Below the pieces are notes generated by a model, which saw only the letters and a program-made list of their open reading frames with translations, searched no databases and was not told the origin of the DNA. A stretch of 64,000 nucleotides of DNA, taken from Fluoribacter gormanii (GTDB taxonomy: Bacteria > Pseudomonadota > Gammaproteobacteria > Legionellales > Legionellaceae). Both the position numbers and the translations under genes were made by a program. The stretch lies in assembly GCF_900156395.1 (NCBI RefSeq), contig NZ_FTNL01000022.1, forward strand, positions 19,139-83,138, written 5' to 3'. Each line of letters starts with the position of its first letter. Position 1 is the stretch's first letter. Positions 37,561 to 46,600 of the stretch are shown piece after piece.

Positions 37561-38091
37561 ATGCTTTATTTAATTGGCGAAAAAGAAGTAAATTTCATTC
37601 TCGAAGGAGAAACCATTGAGGAGCTCGCTCGTAGAGCAATAAACACATACAGGAACCGTCCTGGTTTTTTCACTCCCTATAAAAATAATTATGAATTTAT
37701 AGGTGAATTAATTGCTCCGGGCATATATCCATTCGCTGGCATTGTTACGGCTGGATTCTCTGTATATGCTTCAGCTATTGCAGCTGTTATTAGCATTGGA
37801 GCATTGCTTGTTGCCGCTGGCAGTGCTTTATTCAGAGCTCCAAAGCTCCGCGATGAGGCGCTGGAATTTGCTTGTTTTATGTTATGTTTTACGGGAGTTG
37901 CGCTGCTTACAGCGGCGGTGAGTGCTTTATTGGCGATTATTAGCGTTCCTCACAGCTTAGTTTCAGTTGTTACTCGTTCGGTTGCTTCAATCGATGCATT
38001 AACCTCAGGAAAAGCCATTGAATTATCGGTACTACATGATGAGGTCGAAACGGATGCCAATACTGATGAGTGTGTTTTTCGATGCTTTTAG
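37561..38091 (+). CDS. Membrane protein of unknown function, paralogue B
   Basis: The 176-aa protein repeats the layout of the preceding gene: a polar N-terminus, the motif NRPGFFTPYKNNYEFIGE (about 38-55), a glycine/alanine-rich hydrophobic region (about 60-90) and a second one at about 105-130. The tail is acidic and ends in a Cys-rich VFRCF. GGAAG upstream of ATG 37561 is a fair ribosome site. It probably shares a transcript with paralogue A. The function is unknown. Confidence 0.65.
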   Translation: MLYLIGEKEVNFILEGETIEELARRAINTYRNRPGFFTPYKNNYEFIGELIAPGIYPFAGIVTAGFSVYASAIAAVISIGALLVAAGSALFRAPKLRDEALEFACFMLCFTGVALLTAAVSALLAIISVPHSLVSVVTRSVASIDALTSGKAIELSVLHDEVETDANTDECVFRCF

Positions 38092-38130
38092 ATAAAACTG
38101 CATAAGGTTCGGGCATACTATTTTTCGTGA

Positions 38131-38508
38131 TTAAATAAGATGTCGTTCTGAAGAGCATTTCATCTGATTGGTTTGCTGTCGTTCCAAATAATTCGCTAAC
38201 ATTTTTAACTCCATTTTAATGCGTTTGATTTTATCTTTTAATTTATTTTCTATATCTTGAAGGTTTTTAAGATCCAGAGTTATCGCTTCTATTTTTTCTT
38301 GCTGTTGAGTAATAAAGTTAAGCCAATTGATTTCAGTTACTGGATTAATGGTAAGAGAATTGGTGCTCTTTTGATTAATATGTTCTTTAATTTGTTGGAT
38401 TTGCTGTTCCAACTCATGTTGCTTAAATTGCGTTGCAAATAAATTCAAGTCCAGCTCCTGGAGCTGTCTGTTTAATTTATCAATTAGAGAAGTTAGTGAC
38501 TGATTCAT
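38131..38508 (-). CDS. Small coiled-coil protein
   Basis: The 125-aa product is almost entirely charged helix: residues 8 to about 45 and 65-115 are rich in Gln, Leu, Lys and Glu with heptad-like spacing, so a two-segment coiled coil is likely. It has no signal peptide, no membrane helix and no recognised domain. ATG 38508 is chosen; an in-frame TTG 18 bases upstream would add six residues, and neither has a good ribosome site. It is convergent with the membrane-protein pair. The layout resembles small FliJ/YscO-like stalk proteins, but nothing else supports that. Confidence 0.5.
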   Translation of the reverse strand: MNQSLTSLIDKLNRQLQELDLNLFATQFKQHELEQQIQQIKEHINQKSTNSLTINPVTEINWLNFITQQQEKIEAITLDLKNLQDIENKLKDKIKRIKMELKMLANYLERQQTNQMKCSSERHLI

Positions 38509-38748
38509 TATGGGATTGTAGTCCAATTTCGATTAATTTCGTGTTCATATATTCTGTTTGCACTAATTGGAAGATTAATTATTTTTCATAGATCGCATTT
38601 AAAATACAAATGCTGATTAAATCAAACTTAAAAAATTAATACAACTGGATGAAAAAAGTTATTGGTTTGATTGTTAATTGCTCATCATAGTTGATGTTGT
38701 TAGAATTCGCGTACTTACACAATCTGTATTTATAAAAGGTTTTACTTA

Positions 38749-40248
38749 ATGAAAGAGATTACTCTAACTGCAATATTTGAAGGAACAATCTACAGTATTG
38801 AACAACCGAATACGCATTTGCACCAGGTTTTATTTAAAGATTGTGAGGGTGTGCGTATTACTTCAGCTGAGCAGGTTGACCTATATAAAGGGGCTACTCA
38901 CTTCAAAATCGGTTTTAATGGATGCGGCGTTGACTATGGCGTAAAAGGACTTTTATTCGGAGCTGGTGTAAAAAAGCAAAGCGACCAAGTGGTCGAGGTG
39001 GTTAAAAAGTTAATTAAGGAAGGGCATAAGGTAAAGTTAAATTGTATTGGTTTAAGTCGAGGTGGGATTGCGGCAATCATGGCGGCTATAAAGTTAGCTC
39101 ATGTTGATGGTTTTCACTTGGAAACAAATTTACTTCTTTTAGATCCTGTGCCGGGTAATTTATTTTATGTTCCCTTTTTAGATTTCTTCAATTATACCTT
39201 GACCAATAATGCAATTGATTTATCCGGATCTAAAAATTTAAATTACGTTGAGACGCTCTATCCTTATCTTGAAGTTGGTGATGATACTGAAGAATGGGTG
39301 GATCAGGTTCTTGCAAAATTTCATATACCTATAAGACCTACTTATCCGAAACATTGTCAGGTTAGAGAAGAAGTTATTTTAGGAGCACATTTAAAAGCGT
39401 TCCAGGATGTTAATAAAGAGAATGATGCGGTTCATTTACGCTATGGAGTTGATGTAATTCCTATAATCAGAAAGCTGAGCAAAGCAATTATGTATCAGTT
39501 TCTGGATAGGGTAGGTAGCTTGGTAGAAGCAGAAGAGAATATAGAGCAATCTGAGATCATCAATGAATTTCAACGTGAAGGAGCAAAATGGAAGCGCATT
39601 TTAGCTGAAATTATCGCCAGTATTATTCCAAAAAGTAGAGTATTGCATTCTCAGGATCAGTCTAGGATTACGGTCTCGAATTCAGCAAAATATTTAAATA
39701 AAACACATCGTGAATTGATTGATATGGACTCTCATGATCCAGAAGAACTTTGCTTAAAAGTAGAACCAGAGCGAAATTATTTGGAAAAGCAGAACACTCC
39801 ATTAACAAAAATGCTATTGCTGGATTTGATTGAATTTATCCACAGTAAAATGACTAATACAAGTAGACAAAGTTCAAAAGGCAGGGTATTAACTAAGATT
39901 AAAAATGGTATGGAAGTTGAAAACGATGATTTCTTTACTGAGGAGCGCTTGAGTTTTATACTCAGAGATATTCTCGCAGTTGCATTACAACGCGATCGAT
40001 ATAGCTATAGTTTTTACAGCACAACCACTTCTGGACTCGCATTGGTCAATGCATTAAATCAAAGCAAATTTAGTGCAATTAAAGAGCTACTACAATTTGA
40101 TGATAAACCAATTGAATACTCGGATTTGACTGCTTATGTTTTGGGTCGAAATGATCCTTCACATTTTAATAGTCAAGATTTGAGTATAAATTTTGCTCGA
40201 GTAGAGGAACATTCGCTAGGAGAAGATGGATATAGAATGTTAGTTTAG
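38749..40248 (+). CDS. DUF2235-like alpha/beta-hydrolase, candidate effector
   Basis: The 499-aa protein has a nucleophile elbow G101-L-S103-R-G-G followed 29 residues later by LLLLD132PVPG, the pattern of the DUF2235 / Tle1-type hydrolase family (GxSRG then LD). The early FNGCGVDYGVKGLLFGAG segment also fits that family. The catalytic His is not obvious from inspection. There is no signal peptide or membrane segment. The C-terminal 250 residues are charged and helical and have no recognised domain, which would suit a translocated effector with a host-directed region. It differs from the tandem lipases at 4.2-7.6 kb. Confidence 0.65.
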   Translation: MKEITLTAIFEGTIYSIEQPNTHLHQVLFKDCEGVRITSAEQVDLYKGATHFKIGFNGCGVDYGVKGLLFGAGVKKQSDQVVEVVKKLIKEGHKVKLNCIGLSRGGIAAIMAAIKLAHVDGFHLETNLLLLDPVPGNLFYVPFLDFFNYTLTNNAIDLSGSKNLNYVETLYPYLEVGDDTEEWVDQVLAKFHIPIRPTYPKHCQVREEVILGAHLKAFQDVNKENDAVHLRYGVDVIPIIRKLSKAIMYQFLDRVGSLVEAEENIEQSEIINEFQREGAKWKRILAEIIASIIPKSRVLHSQDQSRITVSNSAKYLNKTHRELIDMDSHDPEELCLKVEPERNYLEKQNTPLTKMLLLDLIEFIHSKMTNTSRQSSKGRVLTKIKNGMEVENDDFFTEERLSFILRDILAVALQRDRYSYSFYSTTTSGLALVNALNQSKFSAIKELLQFDDKPIEYSDLTAYVLGRNDPSHFNSQDLSINFARVEEHSLGEDGYRMLV

Positions 40249-40316
40249 GTTAATCCTTGCGTAGCACGGTGATCCATTGTGACAGAAAGAATAAAAACAA
40301 CCAGGGAAGAAAGATT

Positions 40317-40436
40317 ATGAAACAAGAAACAACGAAAAAAGATAGAGTAAAATTTCATTCCTATGAGGACCAACGACCAATTGATAGTTCTGTAAAAGGT
40401 ATTTTTATTTCTTTAGTAACAGCAAGGTACCAATAA
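40317..40436 (+). CDS. 39-aa leader peptide gene coupled to mtfA
   Basis: A short frame from ATG 40317 ends at TAA 40434-40436, and the last A of that stop is the first base of the mtfA start (TAATG). A purine-rich GGGAAG lies upstream. The product is polar (KQETTKKDRVKFHSYEDQ near the start) with no membrane or signal segment. The exact stop-start overlap is strong evidence of translation, because the frame would otherwise be unlikely to end there. It may be a short protein or a coupling leader for MtfA. Confidence 0.55.
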   Translation: MKQETTKKDRVKFHSYEDQRPIDSSVKGIFISLVTARYQ

Positions 40437-41206
40437 TGTTTCACTGGCTAAAGGAATGGAGGTACAAACGCATAATACGTCATTCACCTATAACCGATGA
40501 CCAATGGAATGGCCTGTTTCAAAATTTGCATTTGCTTAAACGCTTGAGCGAAGAGGAAAAAATAAAGCTTAAGCGCTTAGCCATTTTATTTCTTTACTAT
40601 AAGTCATTGGAAGGGGTTGGAGGTCTTCAAATAAGAACTACCATGCAATTAAATATTGCACTACAAGCATGCCTTCCAATTTTGAATCTTGGTCTCGATT
40701 GGTATGATGATTGGATTTCAGTTGTCATATATCCCGATGCATACTCACATGAGAGCAAGATAATCGACGAGTTCGGTATAGAACATTTAGGACGATCCAA
40801 CTTGAGTGGTGAGTCGTGGCAGCACGGACCTGTCATTATTTCTTGGAGTGATGCATTACATCATGGTGAAGCAAATGGGCGTAATGTGATAATTCATGAG
40901 TTTGCTCATAAATTGGATATGCAAAATGGTAGGGCAAATGGATTTCCTCCACTTCATAAAGGAATGTCAGCGAAACATTGGGCTCAAGCATTTAACAATG
41001 GATATGACGATTTGATAAGCCGTATCCAGAAAAATGATCTCATTCCAATTGATCCTTATGCGGCTACATCCCCAGCTGAATTCTTTGCGGTATTTTCTGA
41101 ATTATTTTTTGAAAAGCCGCAAGTAATCAGACAATACTATCCTGATATTTATGAATTACTTACTCAATTTTATCGTCAGGATCCACTTAAAACCAGTGTT
41201 TTGTAG
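40436..41206 (+). CDS. mtfA: MtfA-type zinc peptidase
   Basis: The 256-aa protein matches MtfA (Mlc titration factor A), a gluzincin-type metallopeptidase. The zinc motif HEFAH (154-158) sits in NVIIHEFAHKLDMQNG, and the third ligand is probably the Glu in SPAEFFAVFSELFF. In enteric bacteria MtfA binds the repressor Mlc and so influences glucose uptake; whether an Mlc partner exists here is unknown. The start overlaps the stop of a 39-aa frame. Its TAG stop (41204-41206) is part of an inserted repeat element, so the original C-terminus may have been different. Confidence 0.9.
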   Translation: MFHWLKEWRYKRIIRHSPITDDQWNGLFQNLHLLKRLSEEEKIKLKRLAILFLYYKSLEGVGGLQIRTTMQLNIALQACLPILNLGLDWYDDWISVVIYPDAYSHESKIIDEFGIEHLGRSNLSGESWQHGPVIISWSDALHHGEANGRNVIIHEFAHKLDMQNGRANGFPPLHKGMSAKHWAQAFNNGYDDLISRIQKNDLIPIDPYAATSPAEFFAVFSELFFEKPQVIRQYYPDIYELLTQFYRQDPLKTSVL

Positions 41207-41282
41207 CCTGAGTTGAGACAAGCGAGTCAGGTTAATAATTGAAAAAAATACCGGGTTTCACTTTGTTTCGAACAGGCTACAA
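41201..41282. repeat. TTGTAGC-type inverted-repeat element supplying the mtfA stop codon
   Basis: TTGTAGCCTG (41201-41210) and CAGGCTACAA (41273-41282) are perfect 10-bp terminal inverted repeats of an 82-bp element with an inner GGGTTTC segment like the copy at 35332. The first TAG of the element, at 41204, is in frame with mtfA and ends it. The element lies between convergent genes. Confidence 0.7.
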
Positions 41283-41291
41283 ATTTGATAA

Positions 41292-41687
41292 TTACCAACT
41301 GAATGTGTATCGTGTTTCTTTCGAGCTCCATCCATCAGTAATGTGTACTTCGAGTTGTCGTTCAGAGATCAGATTAAATTCGATCAATGACCCCCAATAA
41401 GGATTATGAAATTCAAAACCTTGTTTTGTCTGTCCCGTTGTTAGCTTGCAAGAAACTTGTCGAGGTTCAGGAGCTCCAAGACCGTCACCATAACTTAAAT
41501 CCAATTGGGTTGAACCCTGAGACTTGCCAGCAGAAGCCACTTCATTCAACCAGTTACACTCGATTTTAGCGGATTGAGCGTGTTGATTTTTGAGCTTTAA
41601 ACAACTTCTATGTGTACTGATGCATGGTTTTGCAAAACACGAACCAGCTACTAAACCCATTAAAAGAAAAGTATATAATTTTATCAT
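41292..41687 (-). CDS. Small exported protein of unknown function
   Basis: The 131-aa product has a signal peptide (residues 1-19, SCFA before the cut). The mature part has four cysteines (KPC, RSC, IECNW, VSCKL) and beta-rich sequence such as YWGSLIEFNLISERQLEVHI. It should reside in the periplasm or be secreted. No family or active site is recognised. The gene is convergent with mtfA across an inverted-repeat element and appears to be single. Confidence 0.6.
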   Translation of the reverse strand: MIKLYTFLLMGLVAGSCFAKPCISTHRSCLKLKNQHAQSAKIECNWLNEVASAGKSQGSTQLDLSYGDGLGAPEPRQVSCKLTTGQTKQGFEFHNPYWGSLIEFNLISERQLEVHITDGWSSKETRYTFSW

Positions 41688-41761
41688 TTTTTATGCCTAT
41701 CAGTTTGGGTGTGATGTTTTTAACATCGTTATCAAAGTGTTGTCAATGGTTTAAAAAGTTA

Positions 41762-41965
41762 CTATTTATTGAAAAACCAGAAAATAAGCATAATGATTAG
41801 ACTAATTAAAATGCATGTACTAACAGGAAAATAAAAGGTAAAGTTACCTTTCTGAATGATGATATCACCAGGTAATTTACCCAAACCTAATTTCTTAATA
41901 AGCGGCCAAAAGATACCAATTATTAGCAAAATAATGCCTATGATAATTAGGATTTTTTGGATCAT
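41762..41965 (-). CDS. DUF2905 small membrane protein
   Basis: From ATG 41965 the product is 67 aa and fits the DUF2905 family: a first membrane helix (IIGIILLIIGIFWPLI), then the conserved KLGLGKLPGDIIIQKGNFTFYFP, then a second helix (SLIIMLIFWFF). Family members are 60-75 aa, so the upstream in-frame start that would add 12 residues is less likely. It is an inner-membrane protein of unknown role. Confidence 0.8.
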   Translation of the reverse strand: MIQKILIIIGIILLIIGIFWPLIKKLGLGKLPGDIIIQKGNFTFYFPVSTCILISLIIMLIFWFFNK

Positions 41966-42167
41966 ATTTTTTACTCGCGTGAGATTATTTAATATTAGCA
42001 ATGTATTATGTATTTCACAAAGGCATTATCCGTTGTTGAGCAAAACTTGTTACCTTAATTTTCGGTTGTTATTTTTACTAATATACCCATTAAACTCGAG
42101 AAAAACTGATCTTTACTTACACATGCTTGACTGGATTACAATGAATGTTATGCAACCAAGCACCTAA

Positions 42168-43373
42168 TCAAATGCATTGACTACTCTTAACTTTGGTTAG
42201 TTCTGTATGCGTTCCTCCATCCATGTTCTGCACACATTTTTGTAATGGAGTCTCAGCTTTATAATCTAGCTGTGCAGAAGGAGCCTCGCAAGAAAAAAAA
42301 CTATTTCCATTTTGCATAGGAGGCACTGACGAACGCTCAACATGAACCTCCAGAGATGGAGGCATGTATCCTATCAATAATCGAGAACTGGAGTTAGGTT
42401 CTGTTTCCTGAACAGGTTTCCCTGTCTTGAAGCACGCTTTTAATTCACGTGCTGCGAATCTAATAAGGTCTAATCCATATATAGGTGCATTGATAATGGC
42501 CAGGGAAGCTAATTTAATACCCAGGAGAGTGAATGAGGCTGCAAGGAAAAAGATCACATTGGCAATATTTGCTAATTTAGCGGCAGCTGAGATTATCAAA
42601 AATAAAGGTGCGAAAAGAACCGTCAGCGGACGTGTGATAAAAATTGCTCTCAGCTTATTAAAAATGCCTTCCGGCAATGGACTGCTAATGCTCTTTACAA
42701 TGGCCTTAGCCTGTAATTGCATTTTAGTAAAAATACCGATGTATCCTTCTTCAGCGTTTCTCGAATGTTTGGGATCTTTTTTATAATTCTCAATTTCTTT
42801 TGCAAGCGGTTCTCCGGCAAAAAGATTGAATCCCCAATCACTAAAACCAACAGCTAAAGAAGTAAGACTAAAGATTATAATGCTACTGATCATCAAGCCG
42901 ATTTCAGCGAGAATCAAACCGATATTAATTACCCATGATACGGTATTAGTGAGCGAGCGAAAGGGCTGATAATACCGTCGGTAAAGTAAAAAATGATACG
43001 AAAAAAGTTCATAAATTTTCTGCCATAATGCTTCGCCTGCCTCAAAAGGATCAGATTCAAAATTGGCAAATAAATTATCCTTCTGATTACGATTGGATAT
43101 TATTTTAAAAATCTCATCAGTTATATTATGTTTCTTTAGAAGTTCGTGTAGCTTTGGCTGTGATTGTTGCAATTTATCAGGATGAAAGGCTAAAGCTAAC
43201 TTTTTATATAAAGCCTTTTGCTTTTCTTTTTCGACCGAACTAAATGCTTTATCAACGCGTCTTTTTATCTGATTTAACAAAGATCGATTATCAGATGTAT
43301 CAAGAGTTTTATCTTCTAAGTCTGCTGTGATTTCTTTAATCAAATCTGAAGTAATTTGATTTAGATTACTCAT
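42168..43373 (-). CDS. Membrane J-domain protein
   Basis: The 401-aa protein has a J-like region at about residues 30-100 with the diagnostic H64-P-D66 in KKLALAFHPDKLQQ, which stimulates Hsp70 ATPase activity in DnaJ-type proteins. Hydrophobic stretches at about 140-185 and 240-305 predict several membrane helices. The C-terminal 80 residues are polar. There is no Cys-rich DnaJ zinc domain, so this is a type III J-protein. It would recruit DnaK to a membrane, either bacterial or, if translocated, a host one. It lies 310 bases downstream of the giant SecA-like gene on the same strand, with a terminator between. Confidence 0.7.
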   Translation of the reverse strand: MSNLNQITSDLIKEITADLEDKTLDTSDNRSLLNQIKRRVDKAFSSVEKEKQKALYKKLALAFHPDKLQQSQPKLHELLKKHNITDEIFKIISNRNQKDNLFANFESDPFEAGEALWQKIYELFSYHFLLYRRYYQPFRSLTNTVSWVINIGLILAEIGLMISSIIIFSLTSLAVGFSDWGFNLFAGEPLAKEIENYKKDPKHSRNAEEGYIGIFTKMQLQAKAIVKSISSPLPEGIFNKLRAIFITRPLTVLFAPLFLIISAAAKLANIANVIFFLAASFTLLGIKLASLAIINAPIYGLDLIRFAARELKACFKTGKPVQETEPNSSSRLLIGYMPPSLEVHVERSSVPPMQNGNSFFSCEAPSAQLDYKAETPLQKCVQNMDGGTHTELTKVKSSQCI

Positions 43374-43683
43374 AATCCTCTACTTATAAAAGAAATAATC
43401 AAATTGAACTATGAAAAATCATAGTGACCGGGTGTGGGCGGTATTATGGCAAATAAGGGAGATCCAAATCCAGTGCTATTTTATCAGAATTTTTGATAGC
43501 CGCTCTTGATGAAGGATTAGGTTAAATGCTAGTTTTAACCAATTCTGGCTGCAAGCACAGCCAGGATTTGAAAATTATTGATATAAGAAATGATCACCTG
43601 GATGGACAAAAATTTGGCAACGATCTGTTCAAGAGACAGTTGCCTGTAACCAGGATTTGTTAATGTGTTGCTTAAAGAAGCAA
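43374..43683. other. 310-bp spacer between the giant gene and the J-domain gene
   Basis: No gene is seen in this spacer. It holds the terminator of the giant gene at 43608-43644, and a direct repeat CCAGGATTTG at about 43561 and 43651. The remaining sequence should carry the promoter of the J-domain gene, but no clear -35/-10 pair stands out. Confidence 0.5.
43608..43644 (-). terminator. Intrinsic terminator of the giant gene
   Basis: On the minus strand GGCAA-CTGT pairs with ACAG-(atcg)-TTGCC around a 7-nt loop and is followed by AAATTTTTG, giving a stem plus T-tract 40 bases after the stop. Confidence 0.6.
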
Positions 43684-46600
43684 TTAATAAACAAGAGCCG
43701 CTGCGTTTTGAACATCTTCCTCTTGTTCCGAGAGCAGTATCTTGGCTTCTTCCCGAGCTAAACTTGCCTCATAGCGTAACAACTCACTTGTTTTAAAGAA
43801 TCGACGTGTTTGATAACACGTCTTTTGACGTTCTTCTTTTTCAAGCCTCTCAATGACAGGTTCAGTTTCTCGGAACTCTTGTTCTGTTAAAGCAACTTGT
43901 TTTTTTGATGTTTCATCCAGGTAGGATGCAAGATCGAGCTTAGTCTGGTTCAGAAGTTGTGTTATGAGTTCTTTTCTGTTTATATCCAGTTTTTCATTAT
44001 GATCATTTAAAGCATCCAGACACTCAGTTTCTTCTTCTTGAATAGAAGTCAGAGTTTCTGCTAACTGCTCGATTTGAGTGTTAATAAAGTTAATAGATCT
44101 TTGGTTGAGTAGGTTTTTGGCAGTCAATTGGCCACTCTCCCAATAGGAACAATCGGCTTCTTTTTTGCGCTTTGATGCAGCCTTAATGGTCTTATCTATA
44201 TTTTCAATTTCTTTTTCATGCGCACTTATTTGTTCTGAAATATCATGCATTCTTTTGCGAGTCTCAATCAGCTCATCGTTTATCCTGGATTGCTCGCGGA
44301 TAAGAACCGAATAGCGTTCATTAGGTATTTTGCCAAAAATCACTTGCAGTCGATTTTGATCTACAGGATTTAATTTCCAATTCCATCGTTTCATTTCATC
44401 GACATATTCCATTTTTTGTCGAATTAAATCAGGTAACTCATGCCGATCAATATTTAAGTTATTCCAATCAAGAGTTAAAAGCGCTTTTAATCTGAATAGT
44501 TTTTTAAACTCGGCATGTTTACGTTCTGGAAGCGCTTCAATTGCTTTTTCATCAGCTAATTGGAGCAGGGCGTCCTTATTCTTATCAAGAGTAGATTGAG
44601 CAGTTTTGAGTTTGCCTCGTTCTGAATCTAGTCGTGTTAGAAATGAAGATTGATATCCAGTAAATCCTTCTTGTAAAGGGGCATCTTCAACTTGAATTTC
44701 TATATAAGATTGAATGCCATCAGTACCATTTTGAATACGTATTTTTTTGGGGTCTACTTTTAGTAAAGCAGCAAATTGGGACTGTTTTTGAGAAAATAGA
44801 CTTTCTTGAACATCTTGATTAAGCCCATCATCTTTACCCAATTCTTCTATGGAGCGTGCAAGTTGTTTTTGTAAAGCATTAAGTTGATTTAAGTAGGGCT
44901 GATACGCTTTATATGTGCTAAAGCGAGTTGTTGCTTCATATAGCTCATGAATAATATGACTTGGATTCTCTTTGCTTTGATTGCTTATTTTGAGTAGCGC
45001 CTTTTTCATATGTTCCCAAGTAGGATCATTGGTTTTAAAAAAATAAGGCGATGTTCTGGTCAACAGTTTACGAAAGGCGGCAATCTGATGTTCTGAAATC
45101 ACTTTATCGTGACAATTTTGTCTAAAATGAATATCACAATTCGGGGCATTATTTAATGAGTCAATAGCATCAAGTGCATCATTAATTACCTTTCGAGGTG
45201 ATGAGTGACTTATTGAAAACAAATATTTATCTTTTAAAATGACTTTATGTTGTTGAAGCGCTGTATAAAGATCACGAATTGCATCTTGATCTTGAGGCGA
45301 ATTAATTAAGTTATTAGCCAAGTTATAAATAGCCAATGCTGCGTTCTTGGCGTCAGTTCGTTCAAAAAACGCATGCAAGGGAACTGGATTTTCTTTTACC
45401 CAAGCAAATTCATTAAGTAAATATTCGGCCAGTTTTTTCATAATTTCTGCATCGTAGCCTATTCGCAGCTCATTTAAATTGGCATCTTCAGGTAAATCTA
45501 AATTTCGATAAAGGGTTGAAAAACTAAGGATTAAGCCTTGCATTTTAAATTGTTCAACCAGCGAAAATTTTTTGAAATCAGAGCAATGATTTAGAATTAA
45601 AGGTTTCATTTTAGCCAATAATTCCTGAATTTGTTTACTGTCCGCGTCTTTTAATTTCTTTTGATAAAAGTTAATGATGCTGTCAGTAACTTCTTTTTGC
45701 TCATCTCCGTGCAGTACTTTATTTTTTTGTTCGATGAGTTTGTCAATTCCTTTTCTGACTATTTCGGGTATAAAGTATGAATTTTGTGATGTATTTTTAG
45801 GGAAAAATATTTTTATCGCGTTTGGACAAACAGCACAAAACTCTCCAATCAAATTGGGTAGAATTTGTTTGGTTTGCGCCAATTCCAGTTCTTTTCTTGC
45901 TTGTTCTGAAGGCTTAGTATATTCAAGAACCGCTCCTGCTTTATCAGCAATCACGGTTTCAAGATTTTGATGCATTAATGCCTTTTTTGCCGCAGTAAAT
46001 TGTTTTCCTTTTTGTTGCAGCCTCGCCTGAATATTTAATTCCTGAAGGAAGTCTAATTCTTTTAGATACTTGAATCTTAGAGATTGCTCACTGCTCATAT
46101 TCGCTTTTGCGGCTTTTGCTGCCCATTTTTCTTCGCGAGCAGACTCCCAAAATTTGCACGCTGATTTTTTAAACTGAGCAATACTTTCATATAGAGAATG
46201 TTCAGATACATTTGTATCCTGCGAACGAGTCAATTCACTCAAAAGCATTTCACGCCATTGATAGAGCTCATATAGCATTTTAGGATCATCAGGATAGAGC
46301 TCGAGGAGCAGGCTTTCCCACGCTTCAATTTGAAGCATCAAAATTTGTTGCGCTTCATCAATAGATTGAGTGTATGTTCTGTCAACAGTCGCCTGTAACT
46401 TGATTTTATCTCTTACTACTTCAATTGTATGTTCATTAATACGTTGACGAGTCCAAGGGAACACGTAGTAAAAGAACTTATTGAGTAAATCTTCTGGTGC
46501 TTTTACTTGATATATTGGCAACCATTCACCAGGCTTTCCATTACGCGCAGCACGACCAGCAATTTGGGTTGTCATTCTTTCGGTATCAGGATAAGTCTGA

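Noticed and set aside
38131..38508. Calling the coiled-coil protein FliJ
   Set aside because: Only coiled-coil character is shared and no flagellar gene is nearby.
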